DNA of 64,000 nucleotides from Limnephilus marmoratus. Its lineage: Eukaryota > Arthropoda > Insecta > Trichoptera > Limnephilidae. The translations under genes were made by a program, and so were the position numbers. Each line of letters opens with the position of its first letter. Positions within the stretch are counted from its first letter, which is position 1. Location of the stretch: positions 17,526,736 to 17,590,735 of the forward strand of contig OU862931.1 in NCBI GenBank assembly GCA_917880885.1, read 5' to 3'. A model generated the notes under the pieces. It worked only from the letters and a program-made list of their open reading frames with translations, was not told where the DNA came from and ran no database searches. This document shows positions 1 through 11,530 of the stretch, one piece after another.

Positions 1-9
1 AGCACCTCA

Positions 10-180
10 TAAAGGTGACTAAGAATGATGATAACAAAATATAAAAAATGGTTAAATAGGTTAAGTTAGGTTAGGGTTACCGGCTATTTTAAAATTATTT
101 TTTCATAGCTTTTAATGATCTTTCTGAGGTATTTCTGAGTTGGTAAGGAACCGTTTTATAATCTAGGTATTTACACGTGG
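10..180. repeat. AT-rich interspersed repeat, copy 1
   Basis: This stretch matches 53,205-53,345. Both share a GGTTAAATAGGTTA-G-TAGGTTAGGG block, then a T-rich run and CATAGCTTTTAA-GA, then a TTGAG/CTGAG motif. The GGTTAGG blocks resemble the insect telomere motif but do not form an array. Element class is unknown. Confidence 0.5.
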
Positions 181-720
181 GATATTATTAAAGGTATTTT
201 GAAATTGAAGCTAAAAAATAGCGCAATTTCTTCTCAGGGGGTTGCAGAAAAAAACGCTTAAAATAACTCGGCCCTAGATAATGGATAATAGTACTACTTG
301 GATAATTTTTACATCGATATTTTTGTGTAAAATTTATCCAGAGGCACTTAAAAAAGATAGAAAGAACTGTAATTAAAAATACAGATTCAACACAGATTTA
401 ACAAGGCAAATGCAAAGAAACGGGTTCCACGAAAGCGTGTTATTAAAATGGGTAAATTTAAAAGCTCTGCTCTGTACTTATTAATATAATCTATCGATAA
501 ATATTTGCAAAATTGAGTTTCCAAGAAAACGTTAAGTCCATTAAGGTTTTCCAACAAATAATTATTTAACTAATTTTAGAGTTTTTACTTGAAATTGGAT
601 TCATTCGACTGAAACGTCTAAATACATTTAAGAGGGAATAACCATAGAAAACCGGAAATATGTCATTTTTAAAACAAATTTTAGACGTAATTCCACAAAA
701 AATAAATCTATATAATATTA
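181..720. other. AT-rich intergenic DNA
   Basis: No gene, RNA or clear repeat structure was seen here. Confidence 0.5.
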
Positions 721-1345
721 CTAGCTGAACCCGGCATGCGTTGCAACGCTACTTAAATAAAGATATTTTTTCTCCCTGCGTGTCCTTTTCAAATCGTCCC
801 CGTTCCCCTTCCGCCTCTTCTTTCCCTCGCGGTTTCCCCTCCACCTTCCTTCCCTTTTCCGCTTCCACCCATCCCGCGAACTCCCCCGCTCCCCACTTTT
901 CTCGCCTTTCCCTCTCCCTCGACCCCCCTCCAGCGAATCTTCTCCCCTTCATTCCCCTCCGCCTCTCCCGGATTCCACTCCCCCTCCCACCCTACCGCTA
1001 AAATACAATAAATACACTCATTTTTCAAACAACTCGGCGCCACTTATACAAATTTCATAACGACAGAACTAAACTGCGTTTATAGAAACACTCTTCTGCT
1101 AAAATGCAATGTTCTGTAAAATTTTAGAGTCAATCTATCGATTACTTTCTGATATTTGCAGACTCAAACATACGGAATATATTTTTTTACAGGTTAGGGA
1201 CATCCTAATCACCTAGCGGTATGAAGTATACTTTACGACTTATTCTCATGCCTACCAAATACACATAAAAAAATCATAAAAATCGGTTGAGCCGTTTCGG
1301 AGGAGTGCGACCACAAACACCGAGACACGAGATTTTTATATATTT
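721..1345 (+). repeat. CTAGCTG-ended GC-rich repeat, plus-oriented copy
   Basis: It begins CTAGCTGAACCCGGCATGCG and ends with a block reading GAGCCGTTTCGGAGGAGTGCG then CGAGACACGAGATTTTTATA. The interior (about 770-1000) is almost pure pyrimidine on this strand and stands out from AT-rich surroundings. Related copies lie at about 2975, 32365, 51121 and 61563. Such CTAGCTGACCCGGC ends occur on many arthropod interspersed repeats; I cannot name the superfamily. The reading frames it contains are compositional artefacts. Confidence 0.65.
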
Positions 1346-2067
1346 AACTATCAATATTATTATAACTATATATAAGATAACTACCTACCAATATCTACTT
1401 GCTTCCTAACTGTAACCATTTCTTTTTTAAAATCATAAATGGAACTTCACTGGTTTATGTTATATTCAATGTTAAATTAATGTATATTTACAACTGTATG
1501 TTTCCTAATTAAACTTAAATAAAAATAAATATAAATATCTCAGAAACTTCTTTTGTACTTTATCTATCTTTCGAGAGTATTGTTTAGCACACGTGTTAGA
1601 TGTAATATAAATTACCCCCATTATAAACCACCTCCTGAATTGTGGTAAGTTTTATTATTACACACATTCCCCAGATGACTTTACTCACAAACTCTTAAAT
1701 CCTACTTTACTAATTTTAATGCCTCTTCGACATATTATGTAAAATTAAATTAGTTTGAATTTAATAAACCATTTCAAGAAAGCCAAATACAAAGCCGTGA
1801 ACCAAAAGCACAAACTTATGAGCAGATAACCAGACTATGAAATTCTTCATAAGAATGGGTTAACTGAAAACTTATGCAACGCACGACGACGAAGACAAAC
1901 AGAATATGTATTATAAAATATGTAATAATATATTATCTAGAAGTTTACGAAGTGGTCATAAATTTCCCAGACGAGGGTAGCGTTATAAGTTACACGGCTT
2001 ATGGTGGCCGACTCCAGGCACTATATCATTGTTTGGCACTAAAAGACTGTTTCGAATTTGTAGCAGT

Positions 2068-2640
2068 GATATTTCACTAGGCAATTTACCGTGTCTTCGT
2101 GGGGAAGGGAAGATATAAATACTGAATAGCTGAACATTCATAATATTCGATCATGACCTTTAGTGCGTTTTCAGGAAGTTTGAAGAAACCAAAGCGCAGT
2201 CCAGATACTAAGTTCAAAGATTGAGCTTTTAGAACTCGTAGACTAATCTTTGTGGTGATGTTTCACCAAGCAAATTAACTGCGTCTTTTCAGGGTAGGGC
2301 GTGCTAAAATACTAAATATTTAAACATTTATAATGGATCATGACCTTTCGGGCTTTGAGGAAGATTGAAGTTACCAAAGCGCATTCCAGACACGTTCAGA
2401 GATTGAGCTTTTGGAACTCGTGAACTAAGACGAATCTACTTTCGAGTATGTGTTGATATTTCACCTAGCATATTAACCGCGACTTCTTAGGGAAGGGCAG
2501 CAATACCTTCATACTAAATATATTCTTATTGGATTGAAAAGGTTGAAGGAACCAAAGCGCAGTGCATAATGTCTAGGTTAGTTTTAGGAGCAGCAGACCC
2601 TAAAGCTTGAAATAATCTCACATGAATAATGATGAATGTA
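2068..2640. repeat. Diverged tandem repeat, about 190-bp unit, three copies
   Basis: Units start near 2068, 2257 and 2455 with GATRTTTCACC-AGC-AATTAAC. Each carries GGGAAGGG, ATACTAAATA, ATCATGACCTTT and ACCAAAGCGCAGT blocks in the same order. A weak partial unit may start near 2793. Copies differ by many substitutions, so the array is old. No coding capacity is credible. Confidence 0.7.
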
Positions 2641-2919
2641 AAACTCAGAACTGTGTTTATCTTCATAAAATCTTAACTGGAAAGCAGAAAATCTGTGTGT
2701 TTAGTGTGCAGCAGCAGAATCTATAGAACGGTGGCGTCATGAAATTTGCACAACGTTTTCTGCCTGAAATTTCTAGTTTATTGCAACTGAACGCCGTTTA
2801 ATATTTCACTAATTATATTACCATGTCTTCGATCATAAACTTTATAATATTATGAATAATTAATAAAAATAAAATTATCGAAGGAAGCAAAAACTTTGTG
2901 GTGTGACATTATATATTAA

Positions 2920-2971
2920 ATGAAAAAACACACTTTTAAAAAGTGGCGTTTTACAAAGTGTGTTTTTTCAT
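2920..2971. repeat. Inverted repeat, 17-bp perfect arms
   Basis: ATGAAAAAACACACTTT at 2920-2936 is exactly complementary to 2955-2971, with an 18-nt spacer. Flanking bases extend the symmetry imperfectly. It abuts the start of the next GC-rich repeat. Confidence 0.75.
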
Positions 2972-2974
2972 CTA

Positions 2975-3375
2975 TAATATAAAAATGAATCGCTGAATGT
3001 GTTGCTAAGCGCATAACTTTCGAACGACTGCACCAAATTGGATAATTCTTTTTTGTGTGTTCGTTATTGTCGGGACAAGGTTTTTATAAAATTTTGAGCT
3101 CTGGCATTATGAAATTTGTATAAAAAATTGCTATTGGTGGCACGCGAGGAAGCGGCTATTGCTATGGAAAGCGGGAGGGAGGGACGATTGTGGACGGGGG
3201 AAGGGGGGGGGGGGAGTGGAGTGGGCAGAGGGAAGGTGGAGGTGACGGAGTGGGAACGCGAGAGGAGGAGGCGGAAGGGGAACAGGACGAATGGGAAAAG
3301 ACACTCAGGGAGAAACAATTTCTTTATTAAATGGCATAGCAACGCATGCCGGGTACCAGCTAGTTTAATATATAT
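2975..3375 (-). repeat. CTAGCTG-ended GC-rich repeat, minus-oriented copy
   Basis: Read on the minus strand it starts at the ACTAGCTGGTACCCGGCATG end (about 3370). A purine-rich block on the plus strand (3165-3310, including a run of G) is the complement of the pyrimidine block in the copy at 721. The other end carries CGAACGACTGCACCAAATTGG, shared with the copy near 51,170. Confidence 0.65.
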
Positions 3376-3703
3376 TTTTAAACTTTATGCTTGGTACTTT
3401 AAAGCCACAAATAAATAAAGCATTAACATCATGCGCCGAGTAGTAAATACGATAGTGAACACGTTTCCAAATTTGATTAAAATACTTGCGAATGGAAAAG
3501 TATTTGTGCAATATACTTTGAAAGGGAATAAAATTTAATGAGTTTTATTCAATTCCATTCCAATTTATTTAAAAGCAGACGCGGTATCACCACTGACTCT
3601 GCCCACGCATAAAAATGCATTACTTCGAAGTGCAGTGAGCATGAGACTCATTATTCGATTAAATTCGTCCGCGAATATACAGCGAATGAACGTTACAAAG
3701 GCT
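3376..3703. other. AT-rich intergenic DNA
   Basis: Nothing recognisable was seen. Confidence 0.4.
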
Positions 3704-3795
3704 TACCGCTGAGAGATCCGCTGTAACATCTCTTTCTGATAAATGCGTAATTTATGAGACCGAGAGAAAAGTTACAACGGAGGTAATACCTACCA
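3704..3795. repeat. Micro-foldback repeat (TACCGCTGA type)
   Basis: It begins TACCGCTGAGAGATC, followed by CATCTCTTTCTG and a diverged complement. It matches the well-bounded 91-bp copy at 52,431-52,521, which has TACCGCTGA/TCAGCGGTA ends. The distal end here is eroded. Confidence 0.55.
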
Positions 3796-4995
3796 CCTCG
3801 GTGAGCCGATTAAATTTATTGATGGTTAATGAACCAATATTCATTATAAGGTATTTATCGAAAATTAAAAACAATTACATAAGGATGTACATTTTGTCAT
3901 TTTCTTTATTGTTGAAAATTGTATGAACGAATGACATAATGAATGATAACATTTTGTTTGATCTCTCAACACTTTGTTGTTAATTCATTTATTATTTTTT
4001 CTACATTTATCATTGTTATTTTTAAATTTTATTATTTTGCTTTTATTTAACTGTTTGGTAATGACCGAACATTATGTGTGTTACTTTTAATGAATTGTGA
4101 AATTATTAACCCCGATCTATATCCCTAATATCTGATCTATATCGAACCCTAGTAGGGTTAAGAGGGCATTACCATGTGCAGAGAAAACCAGAAATATGTC
4201 ATTTTCAAATCAGATTTTAGACGTATTGACTCTTTTCGACAAAAAATTAAAAAATGGATTTCGAAAGATTGTTCTTTTATCCAGCATTCGCATGTAATAA
4301 ATTTTGAGAAATTTTTTAAATTTTTAGTATAATAAGGTTATTCCATAGGTCTTTGGCAGATTTGTTAAATTTTCAAAAAAGATTTTGTATTATACCACAC
4401 CCATTTCAAATAATATAATCATGCAGTAAAATAAATCAATACATTATCTAGCAAACGCATGGTTTAGAATTTTAATTTTAGTTTCAATAAAATCATTAAA
4501 AAATATGTACGTACATGTGTTTCTTGACGAGATTGGTCCATTTGTGTATTTTATTTGCGCACTTACAAACTAATCTATTTCAGTTTTTTTTTTAACATTC
4601 GTATTAAATTTAGACATTATTGAAAAATGATAAATACTTATAATCAAAAAATAATTACAAAAAGTACATTATTTTAATAGTTTTATCATCACGCCTTTCA
4701 GCATTTTTGGATGAAGGTATAAATTAAAGCTAATTTGGATTGAATTAAATTCGATATTGAGTTATAATTTTAAAAAGCTGGCACGGAGAATAATTAACAT
4801 TCTCATTGTAACCGCCCTGCACGATCGTAAGAACAACTTTCGACGAAATGTGGATTTTCGTCCGCTGGCTGGTTAAACGCTCTTAATAATTACATGCTAA
4901 AATGTATTTAAATTGTGAAGAAGCAATAAATAAATAAATAAAAACTATTTCGTTTGTGTGAAAGCACTAAAAGACCATATCAATATGGGAGGCAG
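3796..4995. other. AT-rich intergenic DNA
   Basis: About 1.2 kb of AT-rich sequence. No gene, RNA or clear element ends were identified. Confidence 0.45.
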
Positions 4996-5860
4996 GTATG
5001 GGTATCGCCGCTGTGGAAATCATTTATTGGACAACATCTCTACCGTAGGTCATCAGGCCAAGTGGTTCGCTACGTATGGCGACCTAGCAAGGATGCCCGG
5101 GTTCATCGGGTAAGGTGTGTTTAGATCTTGGTGAGATATTTAGGGAGACCCTACGATCACTCCAGCTGCTCTCTCTCGATTATTCAGTTACTATTACTCT
5201 TTATTCAGTTAACATTCTTTGAGGCTTCACTGAGTGGTTGGCTAAGGGACACGGAAGCTAAGTGTAGTTTATGATCAGACCGAAAGCCATTCACATTTTT
5301 TGTTGGTACTTGCCAATTGATTTGAGAGTTATTGTATTACCTATCTTCTCTATTTTATGCAGGTGCTTGCGGGTTTTTACAGATGCAATGCCGCCTCATG
5401 GAGCCTCATTAATGAGTTTTTCTTTTGCCCTGTTTAATTAATCTTTGTCTTACTAACCTATTTTTTGCATTTTGTTTTTCCTGTTAAGCACTTGCATACT
5501 GATTACTAACAACGTATGCATGGACACTGGAGGTCTAGATTCGTTCAAAATAAATAAATGTAGCTTCGTTTAACAAAAAAAATTAGAATCTTGCGAGAGC
5601 CTTGAAGGAGCAACCATCAGTTACTTATACCAAGGCGGGTAAGAGGTGGATTACCTCCACTGCTCTCTCTCGACCCAGACCTTGCACCGTATTATGGATT
5701 CCTACGTTCGTCACTCTTGGATACACTGACCCCCAGATTCCCATCCTTTTATTTCCTATTTCCTAGCTATTTTCTTACCAGATCTACCTATATTCTCTCC
5801 CAAAGATGACATAAACCCTGAGGGAAATTATTTTCCTCGGGGCCTCCTCTGTGGATCTAA
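4996..5860 (-). repeat. CACACAGG repeat, minus-oriented, interrupted
   Basis: The 4996-5165 part carries the family's distal half: GGGTATCGCCGC, then AAGTGGTTCGCTACG, then GATGCCCGGGTTCATCGGG. The 5600-5860 part carries the proximal half, ending CCCTGAGGGAAATTATTTTCC-CGGGGCCTCC, the family's conserved hairpin. The 5170-5590 segment between them is unassigned and probably inserted or rearranged. Other copies are at 13.8, 16.9, 31.1, 40.9, 43.3 and 48.0 kb. Superfamily unknown. Confidence 0.6.
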
Positions 5861-6297
5861 TGTAAAATAAAGAAAATCAATAGAAAAGTGTATTTAACTA
5901 GGCAATTAAGTCTTAATAAAATTCGAAATATTTCATAAAAAATGTTTAGTGCCTTATGTTCTGGGTCGTTAATGCGATATGAGCGAGCCTTTTTGCGGGT
6001 GGGTAAGAATAAGAAAGAAAAATAAAGTCTGGTTGAATGGACGGAACGTTGGTCTAGACGCCATAACTTAAATTTGCATGCAAACTGTTGAATCTCCTTA
6101 TTCACTTATCGCCTCACACTTAATCTCGTTGAATCAATCTGAAAGGTTTGTGTTGTTGAGAAAGAAGATTACATTCTTCGGGTGAGAGGCAATAAAAAGA
6201 AGTGAAAATTAATTACATTAAGAGTTAAAAGATGTAGGTACCTACTTAAGTTATCATCTGTTAACATTTTGAATATGTTTTTAAAAATGTTAATACC

Positions 6298-6700
6298 CCA
6301 CTACTGCCCCCAGCCGTCTGGAGCCAGTGAGACTATGGTATCCCCAATTGGGGTATGTTGAGTCTGAAGATAATTGGGAAGGGAATTAAATGCAGAAGAT
6401 GAAGTTAGGAAAGTATCTGGCTACTCAGATATGGTCACCAAACACGGCTATAGCCATTTCGAGCAATTTTTCAACTCTGAACACCAGGGCGATACTGAGG
6501 TTATCCTCCACTCTGGAACGTGCCGCATTTTACAATTAAATAAAATTAAACAAAATAATCACAAATATAAATAAAATTAATCACAATTAAATAACACAAA
6601 TGAATCACATAAATTTTACTTGCGCACGCCGGGATTTGAACCCGTGAAATCTGGTTTGCTAGTGAAGAGCCTTAGTCCTCGACCACGGAAGCCGTCAGTT
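6298..6700 (-). repeat. SINE-1 (tRNA-derived), near full length
   Basis: Read on the minus strand, the head near 6700-6620 has an A-box-like TGGTCGAGGACTAAGG and a B-box-like GGTTCAAATCC, so it derives from a tRNA. An AT-rich spacer, CCAGAGTGGAGGATA, ATCGCCCTGGTGT and AGCCGTGTTTGGTGACCA follow, with CCCCAATTGGGG near the 3' end. The order matches the copy at 45.9 kb. The poly-A end is eroded. Confidence 0.8.
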
Positions 6701-7970
6701 TGTTGCCGTAAGTTTGGTGGTACTACGACTTAATACGAAATCCTAACCCCACCCGAGCTTTTCAAATTATTTGAGGAAGAAAAAACCAACATTTACAAGT
6801 CAGAATTGTATTTTTAACTTCATTTAAGAATAGTTCGATTGGTGATTGCTGATGATCATAATAATATTTTGCTATTAAAAATGTAAACGGTGATATAAAT
6901 CCAAACATACAATAAAACACACATCGTTCATATAAAAAATATACATAAAAACTTTTCAACATTGAGTACCTAAGTATCAATTAATTATTTTAGTATAACG
7001 ATAATGTGAAGTCAATACACAGGTAATTAATAAAACTGAACCATGTTCTAAAAACATCAATATGTTTATTGGTACCTAGGATATAAATAGGGTGATTTTT
7101 TGGGTTAATCTCTTTACGAAAAGACTTAGATCTTCATCATTAGCTTCACTCTCAGAAAGCTTTAGTCGAAACAATAATAATTAAATTAAAGAGATCAATT
7201 GGCTCTAAGTTAGAGACACGGCCAAGTCTTGGCCATCACCCAGCAACGCTAATTAAGACCTATAAACAAATAAATCAAACGTAAGATAAAAGAAAACCAT
7301 TATAGGTTACAGCTTTCTCTTTGAAACCTGTCGATAGTCGATAGCTCCCAGCGAAAGCTGGATTATTTGTGTAAATTGAAAATGAACGCTTTGAGTGAAT
7401 TCTAATGTGATTCCCCAATTCCGCAATCAATAACTTTGATGGTCTCGGGGTAAAAATGAACTACCCAACGCAATTAAACATATTTATGACCCGGCCTAAA
7501 ATTATTGCTCCCGACCATTGAGTTAAATAATATAGAGTAGGCAGCTCATACGGAACAGTGATCCATTTAGTTTGCAATTGCAATAGACATGGTGTGACAG
7601 TTGTTGAGTTCTACGAACTTAAAATGTAAGACTTTATGCAAGCAAGTTTAGTTAGCAGCCACACTTCTTTCCTGAGAAAATTCACTACGTTTGCTTTTCA
7701 AAATTGTTTTTGTAGTAATGCAACGACCATCACAAAAGGCATTTTCATACGGCTTACGTAAACGCCGACGACGTTTGTAGGTCGGCTGACACCGAAGGCT
7801 CCGTTATAAGCGTTCAAAAAGAAAGAGGAGATTAGTGCGTTCAAAGGAAAGGAGAACATTATTAAATGTCGTTTGAAAGGGAGATATAGGCAAATAGATT
7901 AATAAAAGTTAGACAGAGCACGTTAATACCAAAAAAGTTTATAATTAATAGGCGTAAGAGCTGTTTTATG
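6701..7970. other. AT-rich intergenic DNA
   Basis: No gene or bounded element was seen. A few open frames here lack any recognisable motif. Confidence 0.45.
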
Positions 7971-8165
7971 AACATATTTAATAAAACACGACTTATGTAA
8001 AATAGAGCAAAAAAATCTCGACATCTAAGTTAAGTTAAACACCGTGAATTTTTTCATATCCATAGCGTGATAAATAAGAATCAAATGTTTTTTTTATAAT
8101 CTATGGAGCATACTTTGCGATTCAGATCGATCAAGGGATTTTCATATTTTTACTTTCTCAAGTCG
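7970..8165 (+). repeat. Diverged remnant of TTAA-MITE
   Basis: It carries TTTAATAAAACACGACT, AAAATAGAGCAAAAA-TCTCG, a GTGAATTTTTTCATA block and GGAGCATACTTTGCGAT in the same order as the intact copy at 21,186. The ends are lost. Confidence 0.6.
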
Positions 8166-8169
8166 GCAT

Positions 8170-9360
8170 CTGATTAGAGATTATTTCAAAAAATAATCTT
8201 TATTGTTCAAGGGAAGTCTGTTATAATACTTTGGTAGAAATTCGAAATCCGGGGTCCTAACTGGTGAGATTTTAAGCAGATGGACGTTCTAATCTTCATC
8301 AAAGCGGAGCCAATTTTTCGCCAAGTGTCTTGTCTCATCTAATAAATAGTAAGGTTATACGAAACTTTTGAGACAATTTAGAAATTGTAGGGAAAATAGG
8401 TGGATGTACCAAACTCCATCAAAGTGGAACCACTTTTCTCGCACAGTGTCTCATCTAACCCTATATGCCCCCGAGTAATATTGTACAGCACATAACATTG
8501 TAAACAAAGCCACAGGATTCGAGATCAAAGAAAGTTTAGCGGTTTGTTTCCAAGTTATAAATTGGCGGTGAGCAGAAGTAGCAGCCGATTTTAGCGAACG
8601 ATGTCAGAAATACACCACCGCAGTGGTCAGCAATATCCCGAGATAGAAATCGAGAGAAGTATGGGTGAAAAGCTCAGCGAATCAACAAAATAACAAACCA
8701 CGCAATCATGAGAGCTTATAAAAGTTACCCAAATAAAAAGTGGCAAACAAAAAATGATCAATTTGGATTGATGATGGTTTTGATCCGTAAATTTTATATA
8801 TATAACAGCTCAAAATTACGGGATATTATAATTGAAGGATTTGTGAAGCTCAAAGATAAATATTTGCCTCAGAATCATTGCCTTTCAAAAGAAGAAATTT
8901 ATATATTGTAAACAAGTACTCTATTTTATTAAAATGTTAATAAACTTGAAAAATTACGATATCTATCCATTGACGTTATGAAAATACAAGAAACATTACA
9001 CTCAATAGTTCTGTATTGAAAATACGTATTTGTTTTGTTCAAATGCTTGAAAGATGCTTATGTGAATTAATAGTGAAGATACATTACGAAGACAATGAGT
9101 GTGGTTTTACTGAACTAGAAGGTCCAGAAGACATATTTAATTAGCGGTCCGTATAGATCTTCACATCCTTTTCATAAGCGGTGCTAAATTTTTTGTTCGA
9201 TTAATATGAATATAACGTGTCTCAACTATTTTTATTATGTCATTGGTTAGATGTATCAATTTTTAAAGTTTATAAACATTCAATACATAATTTTTTTTCG
9301 TTAGATAATATTTTGTTAATAAATATTTAGAGCTTCATAAATCTCATAATTACAACGTCC
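8170..9360. other. AT-rich intergenic DNA
   Basis: Two short blocks beginning ATCAAAG-GGA(A/G)CCA at about 8300 and 8415 suggest a minor local duplication. No gene was found. Confidence 0.4.
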
Positions 9361-9383
9361 GATGATTTTTCACGGGTCTGCGC

Positions 9384-9420
9384 TAACTATTAATGTAAAT
9401 ACATTAATAGTTAGAAACGC
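9384..9420. repeat. Short hairpin beside a TTAA-MITE
   Basis: TAACTATTAATGT and ACATTAATAGTTA are perfect 13-bp arms around an AAAT loop, flanked by GCG/CGC. The preceding block GATTTTTCACGGGTCTGCGCTA recurs near 43,285, so this is probably the edge of another small element. Confidence 0.6.
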
Positions 9421-9428
9421 AGCCTCAG

Positions 9429-9868
9429 TTAAGACGCCGCTACCCGAATTTCTACCGATTTCTTACATATCTCCCTTAAACACGTTAAGTTTTAAAGCTC
9501 TTAAAAAAATATGTTTTCGTTGAAGATAATATCTGTACATTCCCCATGCTGAAACGGCAATTATATGAAATTCCTTCGATAGAAAAAAATCGCAAAGTAT
9601 ACTCCAAAAATTATTATAATTACGTTTGTTGCAGTTATTTTAAAAGTTTTATGTATGGAAAAATTCACAGTGTTTCTTTAAATGCTATTTAAGACAACCC
9701 CGCGAGATTTTTGCTCTATTTTAAACGAGTCGTGTTTTATTAAACCATTTTCACAATTTTCGCATCGATTTTGTCGCTTTAAATACTAGCGCGCTCCTCT
9801 AACATTCGTAATTTCACATCTCTGCATCTGCCTCTTTTTGAGCTTTGAGTCCGGTTGCGGCGCCTTAA
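9429..9868 (-). mobile_element. TTAA-MITE copy A (piggyBac-like)
   Basis: It is bounded by TTAA at 9429-9432 and 9865-9868, with ends TTAAGACGCCGCTACCCG and CCGGTTGCGGCGCCTTAA forming imperfect terminal inverted repeats of about 17 bp. A TTAA target with short inverted repeats is typical of piggyBac-type non-autonomous elements. The length of about 440 bp has no coding potential. It shares its right TTAA with copy B, which lies in the opposite orientation. Confidence 0.85.
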
Positions 9869-10290
9869 GGCTCTGCAACCGGGCCCGAAAAGAAGAAGAT
9901 GGAGAGATACGAAATTACGAATGTTAGAGGAGAGCGCTAACATATACAGCGACAAAATCGTTGCGAAAATGTTTAATAAAACACGTCTCGTTTAAAATAG
10001 AACAAAAATCTCGCAGGCATTATCTTAATCAGCATTTAAAGAAACACTGTGAAACACTTTCATACATATAACTTGTGAAATAACTGAAACAAACGTGTTT
10101 ATAATAATTTTTGGAGCATACTTTGCGATTTTTTTCTAACGAGGGAATTTTATATAATTTGCGTTTCGGCGCGGGCAAAGTCTAGATATTATCTTCAAGA
10201 ATAACATATATTTTTTAAGAGCTTTAAAACATACCGTGTTTAAGGGAAATATGTAATAAATCGGTAGAAATCCGGGTTGCGGGCCCTCAA
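9865..10290 (+). mobile_element. TTAA-MITE copy B (piggyBac-like)
   Basis: It starts at the TTAA shared with copy A, reads TTAAGGCTCTGCAACCGGGC, and ends CCGGGTTGCGGGCCC followed by TCAA, a one-base decay of TTAA. The CTCTGCAACCGGGCCC end variant is shared with the copy at 56,256, marking one subfamily. Most reading frames here derive from the repeat. Confidence 0.85.
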
Positions 10291-11040
10291 ACAACACATT
10301 TATTGACATCTTGAAGCCACTGAAACTTGAATTAAAAATTTCTACTTCACGAGTGTAGTCGTTCTCCCCAAAGGCATGATCATTGGGTCCTGCATGTTGG
10401 TAAAGTAACAAGCTCGTGCTGACTACCTCTGCTGTAGTTATCGGGGACATAAAGTTTGTATGTATTTAGGCATAAGGAGATTCAAATACACGATGTTTTT
10501 TTTAATTACAGCAGGCGCCAGAATGGGGCTGTGGCCAAGTGAGTCAGGATTAGCTGATACGGAGAAGCGTAATATAAACAGTATGGCCATATGGAACGGC
10601 GGTGACCCGAGCGGGAGTCTTGGCGATGACGAAAGCCAGACGCCCAATTCTAAGTCTGAGCCATCAGAAACTATCGGGAGACTTGAAAAAATACACACCC
10701 ACACTTAGGTTATGTAAAGCTGTTTGGTTTGAATATTAAAAGATTGACTGAAAATGGCTTTAACCACTGGAGCGCTTTTTGCCAAAATATGGCACTATCT
10801 AAATAACCTCGGATTGCTTTGCTGCCAATTTTGGCAAATTATCTCTTATTTGTAAGAAGTTTACGATTTCATAATATTTTTTTTTATAAATCCTACGAAT
10901 ATGTTTCAAATCACTAAAGAAGTTTTTACTTCAACAAGACAAATTGAAATTAAAAAAAAAAAAGTGAACCTGATTGTTATGGCACCTTGTTCACACGGTA
11001 GCAGTGTTGCCATGAGCCAAAAATTAAAAACCATCTTTCA
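10291..11040. other. Unassigned sequence, moderately GC-rich in part
   Basis: The stretch 10,500-10,700 is less AT-rich and open on both strands, but shows no protein motif I recognise. No gene is called. Confidence 0.4.
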
Positions 11041-11044
11041 GGGA

Positions 11045-11530
11045 GGAAAAAATCATATTTTACCATGTTTGAAGGATAAAAAAAAAATCATGCTTTACCA
11101 TGTTTGAAGGATAAAAAAATCATGCTTTAACATGTTTTGAAGGATAAAAAAAATCATGATTTACCATGTTTGAAGGATAAAAAAATCATGCTTTACCATG
11201 TTTTGAAGGATAAAGAAAATCAAATTTTACCTTGTGTTAAAGGATTAAAAAATCATGTTGTACCATATACGTTTTAAGATTTTCACGGCCAAAAGTATTT
11301 TCGTTATTTGTTTTTGGGGTGTTATGCCGTGTATCCGGTAGATGTGTCGGATCTGCCGGATCTGCCCTGATGATGGGCACTGCAACGCTGTCCGAAACGT
11401 TGGCTAAAGAAGGAGGTATCGCAACACGGCATAACACCCCAAAAACAAATAACGAAAATGTTGTACCATGTTTTAAAGGATAAAGTAAATCAAATTTTAC
11501 CATGTTTTAAAGGATTAAAAAATCATGTTT
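11045..11530. repeat. Short tandem array (about 34-38 bp unit), split by an insertion
   Basis: Units read AATCATGCTTTACCATGTTT(T)GAAGGATAAAAAA with variants. About six lie at 11,045-11,266 and two at 11,470-11,530. A palindromic element at 11,267-11,459 interrupts the array. Confidence 0.8.
11267..11459. mobile_element. Palindromic element with 36-bp perfect inverted arms and hammerhead-like core
   Basis: Arms 11,297-11,332 and 11,424-11,459 are perfectly complementary (starting ATTTTCGTTATTTG and ending at CCGTGT). GTTGTACCAT occurs at 11,257-11,266 and again at 11,460-11,469, consistent with a 10-bp target duplication, although the host array is itself repetitive. The loop contains CTGATGA (11,367-11,373), a 5-bp stem and GAAAC (11,394-11,398), resembling a hammerhead ribozyme core of the kind found in Penelope-like elements and retrozymes. 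An extra U follows CTGATGA, so activity is uncertain. Confidence 0.6.

Noticed and set aside
741..1043. Overlapping open frames on both strands
   Set aside because: Caused by the pyrimidine-rich block of the CTAGCTG repeat; low-complexity Pro/Ser or Gly/Glu products.
10438..10708. Complementary open frames on both strands
   Set aside because: Short, mutually overlapping, no domain; the region is only slightly less AT-rich than the surroundings.
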